From Siphonobacter sp. SORGH_AS_0500 (GTDB lineage: Bacteria; Bacteroidota; Bacteroidia; Cytophagales; Spirosomataceae), in NCBI RefSeq assembly GCF_002838835.1, contig NZ_NHPP01000017.1:50366-114365 (forward strand): a stretch of DNA of 64,000 nucleotides, written 5' to 3'. Below the pieces are notes generated by a model. The model saw only the letters and a program-made list of their open reading frames with translations. It did no database searches and was not told the origin of the DNA. Positions 44,140 to 52,135 of the stretch are shown here, in pieces. Each line of letters opens with the position of its first letter. The stretch's first letter is position 1. A program made the translations under genes and the position numbers.

Positions 44140-44991
44140 ATGAAAAAGATTTTTGGAATTCTATGGATTCTTTTAGGCCTGACCTCAGGACTGAGAGCAC
44201 AATTGACCTATTCCACCACGCCCGATCAAACCAGTGGCTTTCCCAGGAAAACCAGCAATTACACCGCCATTATGGGAGCATTCGCAGATGAGGTGGAGGT
44301 TTTGAAAAAAGAGATCAAAGGTCGTAAAGAGAAAAAAATTGAAGGACTAACTTTCTATACAGGACAATTGGAAGGCAAGAAAGTGGTGTTGGTGCAGGGA
44401 GGAATTGGTAAGGTTAATGCCGCTCTGACTACTACTTTATTGTTGGAACATTTTAGACCTCAACAGGTATTGTTCACCGGAATTGCGGGAGGGTTGAATC
44501 CCGATTATCATCCCGGAGATATTGTCATTGCGACTCAGGTGGCTCACCACGATTATGGACGTTATCTGAATGAAGGAATGCAACAGCGACCAACGCGGAA
44601 CCCCTATAACTTCAAAGAAAATCCAGTTTATTTTCAGTCAGATTCGGCTTTATTACTCGTGACGGGCCTCGTGGTTCCGAAGGTAAAACTGGAGTCGATT
44701 GGCGATTACAAGCCGCTCATCCACACAGGGATTGTCGTAACCGGAGATGTGTTTATGGCTTCTGATTCCGCCAGTCTGAACATTCGTAGAACCATGAAAG
44801 CCGATGCCATTGAAATGGAAGGGGCAGCCGTTAGCCAGATTTGTTACCAGCAAAAAGTGCCTTTTTTAATCATTCGAAGTTTGTCAGATAATGCCAATCA
44901 TTCCGCTTCGGTAGATATGCATAAATTCGGACCAATTGCGGCTCGCAACTCAGCTACGCTGGTAAAAGCCTTGGTACAGCGGCTAAAATAG
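44140..44991 (+). CDS. exported 5'-methylthioadenosine/S-adenosylhomocysteine nucleosidase (MTAN-like)
   Basis: 283 residues. The catalytic domain (about 40-280) has the MTAN/PNP phosphorylase fold: IMGAFADEVEVLKKEI, GGIGKVNAALTTTLLLEHF, FTGIAGGLNPDYHPGDIVIA, and ADAIEMEGAAVSQICYQQ, where the MEGAA glutamate binds the ribose. LIIRSLSDNAN has the catalytic Asp. It splits adenine from MTA or SAH. It has a clear signal peptide (MKKIFGILWILLGLTSGLRA, then Q), which cytosolic MTANs lack, so it should act in the periplasm or beyond. Paired with the purine permease, it looks like a nucleoside-scavenging unit. The exact nucleoside is not certain. Confidence 0.9.
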   Translation: MKKIFGILWILLGLTSGLRAQLTYSTTPDQTSGFPRKTSNYTAIMGAFADEVEVLKKEIKGRKEKKIEGLTFYTGQLEGKKVVLVQGGIGKVNAALTTTLLLEHFRPQQVLFTGIAGGLNPDYHPGDIVIATQVAHHDYGRYLNEGMQQRPTRNPYNFKENPVYFQSDSALLLVTGLVVPKVKLESIGDYKPLIHTGIVVTGDVFMASDSASLNIRRTMKADAIEMEGAAVSQICYQQKVPFLIIRSLSDNANHSASVDMHKFGPIAARNSATLVKALVQRLK

Positions 44992-45043
44992 GGCCGTAAG
45001 TACGGATTCTATTCAAAAAAAGTCTACTTCTCCCACCTTCTGT

Positions 45044-45051
45044 TAGTTTTG
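45044..45051 (+). promoter_or_regulatory. -7 box (TAGTTTTG) upstream of the Ldh-family gene
   Basis: Exact TAnnTTTG, about 73 nt before the ATG at 45124; no clear -33 TTG. Confidence 0.4.
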
Positions 45052-45123
45052 CAGTTCGGAAAGAACGTTGAAATAGAAGATTGAGTTTTCGGTGAATCTA
45101 CTATTCGAAAGAGTTACTTACTA

Positions 45124-46200
45124 ATGATTGTACATCAGGATCTTTATACGTTTGTTCGGGATATCTTCCTTGCCATGGGTTGTCCTGAGAACGACGCTAC
45201 GCTGGCTGCCGACGTATTGGTATCAGCCGATTTACGCGGAATTGATTCCCATGGCGTTGCCCGTTTGTCCGGTTATGTCCGATTAATGGATCTGGGCCGC
45301 CTGAATCCCAAACCTACGATCCGTATGGTCCACGAAACGCCCTCCACGGCGGTAATCGACGGAGATGCCGGGTTAGGATTGGTGGTAGCCCCCAAAGCCA
45401 TGGAAATAGCGATGGAAAAGGCCGACAAAGTTGGTACGGGCTGGGTAGCGGTTCGAAACTCCAACCACTTTGGAATTGCCGCATATCACGCTTCGCTTGC
45501 CCTGAAAAATGACATGATTGGCTGGTCCATGACACACGCGGGGCCTTTGGTTACGCCGACTTTTTCCAAAGAAAGATTATTGGGCACAAACCCGATTTGC
45601 GTAGCTATGCCCGCTCAGGAAGAGCCACCCTTTGTACTCGACATGGCTACCACAACGGCAGCTTATGGCAAACTCGAAATTCTGCAACGCAAAAATCTGG
45701 AAACACCCACGGGGTGGGTTCAGGATGCGGAGGGTAACCCCACTACCGATGCCAACGCCGTTCGAAAAGGCGGAGCTCTGCTCCCTTTGGGGGGAGATCG
45801 CGAGCATGGCAGTCATAAAGGATATGGACTGGGAGCAATGGTCGATTTGTTTTCGGGAGTATTGTCGGGAGCAAATTATGGCCCCTGGGTTCCGCCCTTT
45901 GCAACGGCAGGGTTTATGTCTGCCGACGAAGGCGTAGGCATTGGCACCGGGCATTTTCTGGGAGCCATGCGGGTAGATGCTTTTCGGCCCGCCGATGAAT
46001 TTAAAAAACACATGGATCAATGGATCCGCCGCTTCCGCAGTGCCGAAGGACTCAAGGGAGAGCAGGTATTAATTCCGGGAGATCCAGAACGATGGATGGA
46101 AGCTAAGCGGAAAGAAGAAGGAATTCCGGTATTAGCTCCGGTAATTGCTGATTTAAAAACGCTGGGCGAACGTTTTCACGTTAAGTTTCCAAACGAATAA
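45124..46200 (+). CDS. Ldh/malate dehydrogenase family (type 2) NAD(P)-dependent oxidoreductase
   Basis: 358 residues of the YlbC/YjmC-type lactate/malate/ureidoglycolate dehydrogenase family, unrelated to Rossmann-fold LDH. Marks are LRGIDSHGVARLSGYV (catalytic His), VRNSNHFGIAAYHASLAL, GTNPICVAMPA, FVLDMATTTAAYGKLEIL and GSHKGYGLGAMVDLFSGVLS. The substrate among malate, sulfolactate, ureidoglycolate or others cannot be read from the sequence. It has its own promoter box. Confidence 0.9.
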   Translation: MIVHQDLYTFVRDIFLAMGCPENDATLAADVLVSADLRGIDSHGVARLSGYVRLMDLGRLNPKPTIRMVHETPSTAVIDGDAGLGLVVAPKAMEIAMEKADKVGTGWVAVRNSNHFGIAAYHASLALKNDMIGWSMTHAGPLVTPTFSKERLLGTNPICVAMPAQEEPPFVLDMATTTAAYGKLEILQRKNLETPTGWVQDAEGNPTTDANAVRKGGALLPLGGDREHGSHKGYGLGAMVDLFSGVLSGANYGPWVPPFATAGFMSADEGVGIGTGHFLGAMRVDAFRPADEFKKHMDQWIRRFRSAEGLKGEQVLIPGDPERWMEAKRKEEGIPVLAPVIADLKTLGERFHVKFPNE

Positions 46201-46249
46201 ATCTGTTTTTTCGTTATCATCAACCACAACACGTTATTGAACAAACCCC

Positions 46250-47290
46250 ATGATTCAGAATAAATATATAAAATACGCTATTATTCTGGTTTCTATTCTG
46301 ATTCCTATTGTTACGTTTTATTTCTGGCAGATTTTTTATACGTCTAATTTAAATGTGAAAGGTAAGCGGGACTTTTACCTGTTAATCCCCACCAAATCAG
46401 CCAATTTTGAAACCGTTGTAGATTCGCTGGAAGCGAATAAAATGGTGCATGATGTGATGTACTTCAGATTTCTTTCCAAGCTTCTGAAGTATCCTGAGCA
46501 CGTGAAGCCCGGCCGTTACAAAATCAAACCTAATGCCGGAAACTATGAGGTAATAAAAGCCCTCCGTTCGGGTAATCAGACTGCGGTTAAACTGACTTTC
46601 AATAACGTACGGTTGAAGCAGGAGCTGGTAGAAAAAGTAGCCGGAAAGTTTGAATTTGATTCAACTGAGTTTAAACGAATGTTAAACGATCCAGAGGTTG
46701 CCAAATTCTACGGCTTTACTCCTGAAACAATCGTAGGGATGTTTTTACCTAATACCTACGAAGTATACTGGAATACCACGCCTCAGAAATTACTGGGACG
46801 TATGAAATCAGAATACGATAAATTCTGGACAGCCGAACGGAAGGCAAAAGCAAAGGCTCTAAACCTAACCCAGGATGAAGTCATAACGCTGGCTAGTATT
46901 GTAGAGGCTGAAACGAAAAAGAAAGATGAAAAACCACGGGTAGCGGGAGTTTATCTGAATCACCTGGCGGCGAATGAACCCCTTAGAGCTGATCCAACCG
47001 TAATTTTTGCGATTGGTGATTTTGGTATTAAACGATTGTTGCACAATCAGTTACTGTACCAGTCGCCCTATAACACATACATTAACAAGGGCCTGCCTCC
47101 GGGACCTATTAATATTCCAGAGCCATCGTCCATTGATGCTGTTCTGAACCGCGAAAAGCACGATTACATGTACTTTTGTGCAAGTCCGAAACTGAATGGC
47201 TATCACATTTTTGCGGTAACGTATCAGGAGCATTTAAAGAATGCTAAAGATTATCAGAAAGCATTAAATCAGTTAGGAATTAAAAAATAA
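46250..47290 (+). CDS. mltG: endolytic murein transglycosylase MltG
   Basis: 346 residues, one N-terminal membrane anchor (YAIILVSILIPIVTFYFW). A LysM-like region (about 90-150: VKPGRYKIKPNAGNYEVIKA) and the YceG catalytic domain follow, with the conserved glutamate in ITLASIVEAETKK, RADPTVIFA, SPYNTYINKGLPPGPINIP and YMYFCA. MltG cleaves new glycan strands in the periplasm and helps set their length. It is followed by a short terminator and the thioesterase gene. Confidence 0.93.
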   Translation: MIQNKYIKYAIILVSILIPIVTFYFWQIFYTSNLNVKGKRDFYLLIPTKSANFETVVDSLEANKMVHDVMYFRFLSKLLKYPEHVKPGRYKIKPNAGNYEVIKALRSGNQTAVKLTFNNVRLKQELVEKVAGKFEFDSTEFKRMLNDPEVAKFYGFTPETIVGMFLPNTYEVYWNTTPQKLLGRMKSEYDKFWTAERKAKAKALNLTQDEVITLASIVEAETKKKDEKPRVAGVYLNHLAANEPLRADPTVIFAIGDFGIKRLLHNQLLYQSPYNTYINKGLPPGPINIPEPSSIDAVLNREKHDYMYFCASPKLNGYHIFAVTYQEHLKNAKDYQKALNQLGIKK

Positions 47291-47298
47291 AAGACGAT

Positions 47299-47337
47299 AG
47301 AGCATCAGATCCGGTAAAAGGAATGGTGCTCTTTTTG
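47299..47337 (+). terminator. terminator after mltG
   Basis: AGAGCATC (47299-47306) pairs with GGTGCTCT (47325-47332), followed by TTTTT. The loop is long (18 nt), so it is of moderate strength. Confidence 0.65.
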
Positions 47338-47347
47338 CTAATGAAGT

Positions 47348-47764
47348 ATGCGTTTTTTTCAACACGAACATACCTACCGGGTTTGTTATGCCGATACCGA
47401 CCAGATGGGGTACATGTATTATGGTAATTACGCCCGTTTGTACGAAATTGGTAGGGTAGAAGCCCTCAGAAGCCTGGGTTTCCCTTATAAAAAGCTGGAG
47501 GAATCAGGGATTATGATGCCGGTTTATGAAATGAAAACCCGTTATCTGAAACCCGCCCGTTACGACGAGGTAATTACCATTCGAACGAGTATCAAGCAGC
47601 GTCCAGCCGCTCGTATCGTTTTTTATTTCGAATTAATGAATCAGGAAGGAGTGCTTTTGAATACTGGAGAAGTTACTCTTGTTTTTGTAAACATGCAAAC
47701 CAATCGTCCCGTACTGGCACCAGCTGAATTATTGGTAAGACTACAGCCTTCTTTATCAGAATGA
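47348..47764 (+). CDS. YbgC/4HBT-type acyl-CoA thioesterase
   Basis: 138 residues of the hot-dog fold. The catalytic Asp lies in CYADTDQMGYMYYGNYARLY, with the conserved E of the long helix after it (EIGRVEALRSLG). It releases CoA from short or hydroxylated acyl-CoA; in Proteobacteria ybgC sits with tol-pal, which is not the case here. It is followed by YihY and GT2 genes in the same direction with short gaps. Confidence 0.9.
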   Translation: MRFFQHEHTYRVCYADTDQMGYMYYGNYARLYEIGRVEALRSLGFPYKKLEESGIMMPVYEMKTRYLKPARYDEVITIRTSIKQRPAARIVFYFELMNQEGVLLNTGEVTLVFVNMQTNRPVLAPAELLVRLQPSLSE

Positions 47765-47796
47765 GGGCTTTAAGTTTTGATGCATAAAGGTAACTG

Positions 47797-48729
47797 ATGG
47801 CTAAAACTTACTCAAGATCCCGAACTTTTCAGAGGCGAATAAAAACCTGGCTTCGAGGTGTAAGAGTTCGTAAAAGAAACTTTTCACTGTATCACTTATT
47901 ACAGGTCTTACTGGCAAACGTCCTGCAATTTGACATTGATCAGCGGGCCACTGCCGTAGCCTATAGCTTTACTCTGGCTATTTTTCCGGCTATCATTTTC
48001 CTTTTTACCCTGATTCCCTACATTCCCATTGCTAATCTGGATGACCAGATTATGACTATTCTTTCGGATGCTATGCCTCGGGGAATCTACCGGGAAGTAG
48101 AGCCTACCATTCGGGATATCGTAAGCCGGAGAAGAAGTGGGGTATTGTCATTCGGTTTTATTTTCGCCTTATTCTCGGCAACGAATGGAATGATTGCTCT
48201 CATGCGTTCATTCAACATCACCCAACGCACGCACGATGAGCGGGGCTTTATCAAAACGCGTCTCGTTTCTATCTTACTCACGTTTCTTTTGGTACTAGTA
48301 TTACTGGTTGCGATTGGCGTACTGATTATTGGCCGACTGGTGGTAGATGAGCTGGTAGAGAAGCGAATCATCAATGTAGATTCTACCTACATGTATGCCG
48401 AAGGGCTGAGTTACTTGACCGTTTTCATTCTACTATTCGTTGCAGTCTCCGTTATTTATTACATTGCTCCAGCTTTGCATCGTCGCTGGCGGTTCTTTAA
48501 TACGGGTTCTATTATTGCTTCAGTACTGATCATTCTTATTACACAGGGTTTTTCTTATTATATTTCCAACTTTGCCAGCTATAACCGGCTATACGGTGCT
48601 GTGGGTACTTTGATAGCCCTGATGATCTGGCTATATCTAGTTGCCTTGGGCCTGATTCTCGGTTTTGAAATTAACCAGAGTCTGGATGATGCAACGCAGA
48701 AGAAAGAGGAAGAAATAAAGGATTTATAA
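47797..48729 (+). CDS. YihY/BrkB family inner membrane protein
   Basis: 310 residues with six membrane segments, among them AVAYSFTLAIFPAIIFLFTL, LLTFLLVLVLLVAIGVLIIG, YLTVFILLFVAVSVIYYIAP and GTLIALMIWLYLVALGLILG. The family was once thought to be RNase BN; that is now rejected, and the function is unknown, possibly transport. N-terminal basic tail. The next gene starts 7 nt after the stop. Confidence 0.9.
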   Translation: MAKTYSRSRTFQRRIKTWLRGVRVRKRNFSLYHLLQVLLANVLQFDIDQRATAVAYSFTLAIFPAIIFLFTLIPYIPIANLDDQIMTILSDAMPRGIYREVEPTIRDIVSRRRSGVLSFGFIFALFSATNGMIALMRSFNITQRTHDERGFIKTRLVSILLTFLLVLVLLVAIGVLIIGRLVVDELVEKRIINVDSTYMYAEGLSYLTVFILLFVAVSVIYYIAPALHRRWRFFNTGSIIASVLIILITQGFSYYISNFASYNRLYGAVGTLIALMIWLYLVALGLILGFEINQSLDDATQKKEEEIKDL

Positions 48730-48735
48730 GAGACG

Positions 48736-49686
48736 ATGATTCATTACCCTTTAGTATCTATCATTTGCCTTTGTTATAACCACGGACGTTTTGTTGCGGA
48801 GTGTTTAACGTCCGTTTTTAATCAGTCTTACCCTGCTATTGAATGTATTATTGTTGATGATTGCAGCACCGATACCAGCGTTCCTATTATTCAGAACCTA
48901 TTACGAACTCAGGATCAATTAATTACGAACAGGCAAAACCTAGGTATTTGTAAGAGCTTTAATAAAGGGCTACAGCTCGCCAAAGGAAAATATATTGTTG
49001 ATTTGGCAGCAGATGATTATTTATTACCAGAAACGATTAGACAACAGGTAAGCTATTTTGAAACGCTTCCTGAGGAGTACGGAGCCATTTTTGGCGAGGC
49101 CATCCTGGTTAATGAAGCCGGTAATAAAATAGGAACCTGGTATAAAAGAGATGAAGGGGGGCAGTTGATCCAGTCCGTCCCTCAGGGCGACGTTTTTGCT
49201 GCCGTTTTAGCTGGCACACCCATTTTAACGGTTACGGCTATGACGAGAAAAGTCGTGTATGATGCTCTAAACGGCTATGACGAATCGCTATTATATGAGG
49301 ATTTTGATTTTTTGGTTAGGGCATCTCGTCATTGGAAATATGCTTTCAAAGATGAGTATTGGGTGAATTATCGTCAGGTAGCAGGATCGCAATCGCGTAA
49401 TCAGCAGACCCGAAGGGCCAAGCAGTTAGAGTCTACCTTTATGGTGTGCAAGAAAGCGGCTGCTATGATTAGAACCCCCGAGGAAGAAATTGCATTACTA
49501 TGGCGATTAAAACAGGGAATAAAGCAATGTTTTTATCTCGAACATTACTCGCTTGTTAGGAAATATGCGACCTTGCACGAATCTCTGAAACCACTTAGTG
49601 CGTCTTATCGGGCCATTCTCTGGGCCTGTCAACTAAGAGTTCCTTTTTATCAAATCTATCGCGGATATCAGAAAATCCGGCGATAA
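48736..49686 (+). CDS. glycosyltransferase family 2
   Basis: 316 residues. GT-A fold: VSIICLCYNHGRFVAECLTS, IECIIVDDCSTDTSV (nucleotide-sugar binding Asp), NRQNLGICKSFNKGLQLAKG and the DxD-like VDLAADDYLL, then YEDFDFLVRASRHW. It transfers a sugar from an NDP-sugar to a glycan or lipid; acceptor unknown. The C-terminal 70 residues are basic and may contact the membrane. It lies in a compact run YihY-GT2-Sua5. Confidence 0.9.
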   Translation: MIHYPLVSIICLCYNHGRFVAECLTSVFNQSYPAIECIIVDDCSTDTSVPIIQNLLRTQDQLITNRQNLGICKSFNKGLQLAKGKYIVDLAADDYLLPETIRQQVSYFETLPEEYGAIFGEAILVNEAGNKIGTWYKRDEGGQLIQSVPQGDVFAAVLAGTPILTVTAMTRKVVYDALNGYDESLLYEDFDFLVRASRHWKYAFKDEYWVNYRQVAGSQSRNQQTRRAKQLESTFMVCKKAAAMIRTPEEEIALLWRLKQGIKQCFYLEHYSLVRKYATLHESLKPLSASYRAILWACQLRVPFYQIYRGYQKIRR

Positions 49687-49701
49687 TAGAATTGTAAAGC
49701 C

Positions 49702-50322
49702 ATGCCAGCTGAATTAATAAGTATACATCCCGTAAACCCCGAACCCCGAAAGATTGCTCGGGTGTTAGAGGTATTGAGACAGGGCGGAATTGTAATTTAT
49801 CCCACCGATACGGTCTATGGAATGGGTGGGGATATCCACAATGCCCGAACCGTTGAGCGGATCGCTCAGGTGAAGGGTATTAAGCCCGAAAAAAGCGATT
49901 TTTCGATTATCTGTAATGACCTGAGCCATATTACGGACTATGCCAAAGTATCGGATCTTGCTTTCAAAACAATGAAGAAGATACTTCCAGGGCCTTATAC
50001 TTTTGTCCTGCCGGCCAGTAACAAACTTCCAAGATCCCTAAATCCCCGCAAGAAAACCATTGGTATTCGGGTACCGGATCATGCCATTACCCGGGAGATT
50101 GTTAGTCAGTTGGGTAACCCGATCATTACTACTTCGATTAAACTGGAGGATGATTTCATGGAGTATCCTACTGACCCCGAAGAAATTTTCCACCAGTTTC
50201 AGCATAAGGTTGACCTCATTATCGATGGAGGACCGGGAGGACTTATTCCTTCTACCATCCTGGATGCTACTTCTGACGACATTGAAATCATCCGGGAAGG
50301 TTTAGGTGAATGGGAGGAGTAA
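49702..50322 (+). CDS. L-threonylcarbamoyladenylate synthase, Sua5/YciO/YrdC family
   Basis: 206 residues. Makes threonylcarbamoyl-AMP for the t6A37 modification of tRNAs that read ANN codons. Marks are GGIVIYPTDTVYGMGGD (ATP/threonine site), KGIKPEKSDFSIIC, LPGPYTFVLPAS and TIGIRVPDH, with PSTILDATSDDIEIIREG at the end. The length and KPEKSDFS context are closer to the YciO branch, whose exact role is less certain than that of TsaC. Confidence 0.9.
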   Translation: MPAELISIHPVNPEPRKIARVLEVLRQGGIVIYPTDTVYGMGGDIHNARTVERIAQVKGIKPEKSDFSIICNDLSHITDYAKVSDLAFKTMKKILPGPYTFVLPASNKLPRSLNPRKKTIGIRVPDHAITREIVSQLGNPIITTSIKLEDDFMEYPTDPEEIFHQFQHKVDLIIDGGPGGLIPSTILDATSDDIEIIREGLGEWEE

Positions 50323-50328
50323 TGAATG

Positions 50329-50382
50329 CCTAAGCATTAAAAAAGCCTGATCTAGCTAGATCGGGCTTTTTTAATGCTTAGG
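50329..50382. terminator. long bidirectional terminator between Sua5 and LpxL genes
   Basis: A 27-bp inverted repeat (50329-50355 with 50356-50382) has one G-T pair and A6/T6 tracts that work on both strands. The right arm includes the LpxL-like stop codon. Confidence 0.85.
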
Positions 50383-51255
50383 AAGAACCATTTCGTCTTC
50401 CGAAGGGTGAGTGGTCCGCTTATGTTTCCATCGTTTATGTGACCAGAGCCAGAGAGCTGGTTGTTCGATCAGGGTGTTTTCCAGCCAGCGAATGTACACT
50501 TCGGTTAAGGCACCTGAAGAAATATCTTGATAGGAAGGTTCTGCCACTAATTCCAGATGAAAGGAATAATAACCCCGGCGAATCTTCGTAACTTTTCCAA
50601 AGACGATAGGGGTATTAAATTTTCGGGCTAGTTTTTCGGTTCCGTTAAAAAAATCAGTTTCCTGATGGAAGAAAGTGGACCAATAGGCCGAATCCGGATG
50701 ATGGGGAGCCTGATCAGCCAGTGTTCCAATGACCCTGGGTTCTTTCCTACGACTAACCATATCTCGTAGAATATTATACATAGAAACGGGCTTAATGCCA
50801 AAACGCGATCGGATGGCGAGCATAAACTTTTCGAAGAAATCATTCGACAGAGGCTTATAAATGACATCCGCTGGTATACCATCACTGGCGATGCTCAAGG
50901 ATACCCATTCCCAATTCATCTGGTGGCCCAGCATGGTGAACACCGTCTTTTTTTCTTCATTCACTAACCGATGGAGAATCTCGGAATTTTCTAATTTCAT
51001 TCGACGCTGGATTTCCTCCTGGGTAATCGTCAGCGTTTTAACAGTTTCTACTATGAAGTCGCAGAAATTCTGAAAAAACTCCCTGGCGATTTTTTCACGC
51101 TCCTGTTCTGATTTGTTGGGAAATGCAGCCGCAAGATTGGATAAAACTACCTGTTTCCGATAGCCGAAGATGTAATAGATAAAGAAGAAAAGGACATCCG
51201 AAAAAAGATAGAGTATCTTAAAGGGTATGCGGGATATAACTCGGAATAATACCAT
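50371..51255 (-). CDS. lysophospholipid/lipid A acyltransferase, HtrB/LpxL family
   Basis: 294 residues, N-terminal membrane helix (YLFSDVLFFFIYYIFG). The acyltransferase HX4E motif is GHQMNWEW, then VIYKPLSNDFFEKFMLAIRS, GTLADQAPHHP and TPIVFGKVTKIRRG. It adds a secondary acyl chain to lipid A, or to an ornithine lipid in some Bacteroidota. Divergent from the WbqC gene across 119 nt. Confidence 0.9.
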   Translation of the reverse strand: MVLFRVISRIPFKILYLFSDVLFFFIYYIFGYRKQVVLSNLAAAFPNKSEQEREKIAREFFQNFCDFIVETVKTLTITQEEIQRRMKLENSEILHRLVNEEKKTVFTMLGHQMNWEWVSLSIASDGIPADVIYKPLSNDFFEKFMLAIRSRFGIKPVSMYNILRDMVSRRKEPRVIGTLADQAPHHPDSAYWSTFFHQETDFFNGTEKLARKFNTPIVFGKVTKIRRGYYSFHLELVAEPSYQDISSGALTEVYIRWLENTLIEQPALWLWSHKRWKHKRTTHPSEDEMVLPKH

Positions 51256-51374
51256 TTATGTAATCATAATAAATTCAAAAACTCATTAGGCTTGTCTATA
51301 TAACTACAAAAGTTAAAAAATAATTTGACACATGAGTTTTTTTGACTTCCTTTAAAAAAGTGATTTAGTTGCAA

Positions 51375-52043
51375 ATGTCGGAAAATAATACCATAGTTGT
51401 AGAAATTCAGTATCTCCCGGGTTTGGAATTCTGGACGTGCTACGAAAATTTTGAGACCATTCTCCTTGAAAAACACGAGCATTTTCAAAAGCAGACCTTC
51501 AGAAATCGGTGTCAGATATTAACGGCTCAAGGGGTTGATACGCTGGTAGTGCCAGTACTGGATGGACGCAGTAAGCATAAAACGCTGATTCAGGATGTAA
51601 AGATTGATTACCATCAACCCTGGATTAAGCGACATTGGGGGGCAATTGAAGCAGCTTATCGAAAAACTCCCTTTTTTGAGTACTTTGAAGAGAAATTTAG
51701 GAAGGTTTACGAACAAAAGCCTGACTTTTTGTACGACCTGAATAGGCAGATGCTGACAGTTTGTCAAGAGTTTTTGCGAGTGCCGGATAAATGTAAGGAC
51801 ACCGAAACCTATAATCTGGACTATGAATGGCCAATTATGGACGCCAGGGGCCTGATTTCACCCAAGAAGGGGCCGGAGGAACGGGGTTTTTATCAGCCCA
51901 TACCTTATCGGCAAAATTTCGGGGAACAATTTTTTCCTAATCTAAGTATTCTCGATTTATTATTCTGTCAGGGAAATAAGGCTCGATCAATTTTGAAGGC
52001 TTCTATTAAAAATACATCAACAGAAAATACGTTGACAGTATAA
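51375..52043 (+). CDS. WbqC family protein
   Basis: 222 residues from the ATG at 51375 (a TTG two codons earlier also fits). WbqC marks are VEIQYLPGLEFWTCYENFET, NRCQILTAQGVDTLVVPVLD, KTLIQDVKIDYHQPWIKRHW and AAYRKTPFFEYFEEKF. Known WbqC genes sit in O-antigen clusters and are thought to act in sugar modification; the biochemical role is not settled. Next to the LpxL-like gene it could also serve surface polysaccharide. Confidence 0.88.
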   Translation: MSENNTIVVEIQYLPGLEFWTCYENFETILLEKHEHFQKQTFRNRCQILTAQGVDTLVVPVLDGRSKHKTLIQDVKIDYHQPWIKRHWGAIEAAYRKTPFFEYFEEKFRKVYEQKPDFLYDLNRQMLTVCQEFLRVPDKCKDTETYNLDYEWPIMDARGLISPKKGPEERGFYQPIPYRQNFGEQFFPNLSILDLLFCQGNKARSILKASIKNTSTENTLTV

Positions 52044-52135
52044 AACCAGCAGATTTTATAGATTCTGGATTATAAATGAACAATAGCTGTTCGTCCGGCG
52101 TTAGCCGGTTAAATAAAGCACGCTAAACCTTAAGT

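Noticed and set aside
52044..52135. CIRCE or CtsR operator before clpC
   Set aside because: Only a short CCGGCGTTAGCCGG hairpin is present; it fits neither consensus.
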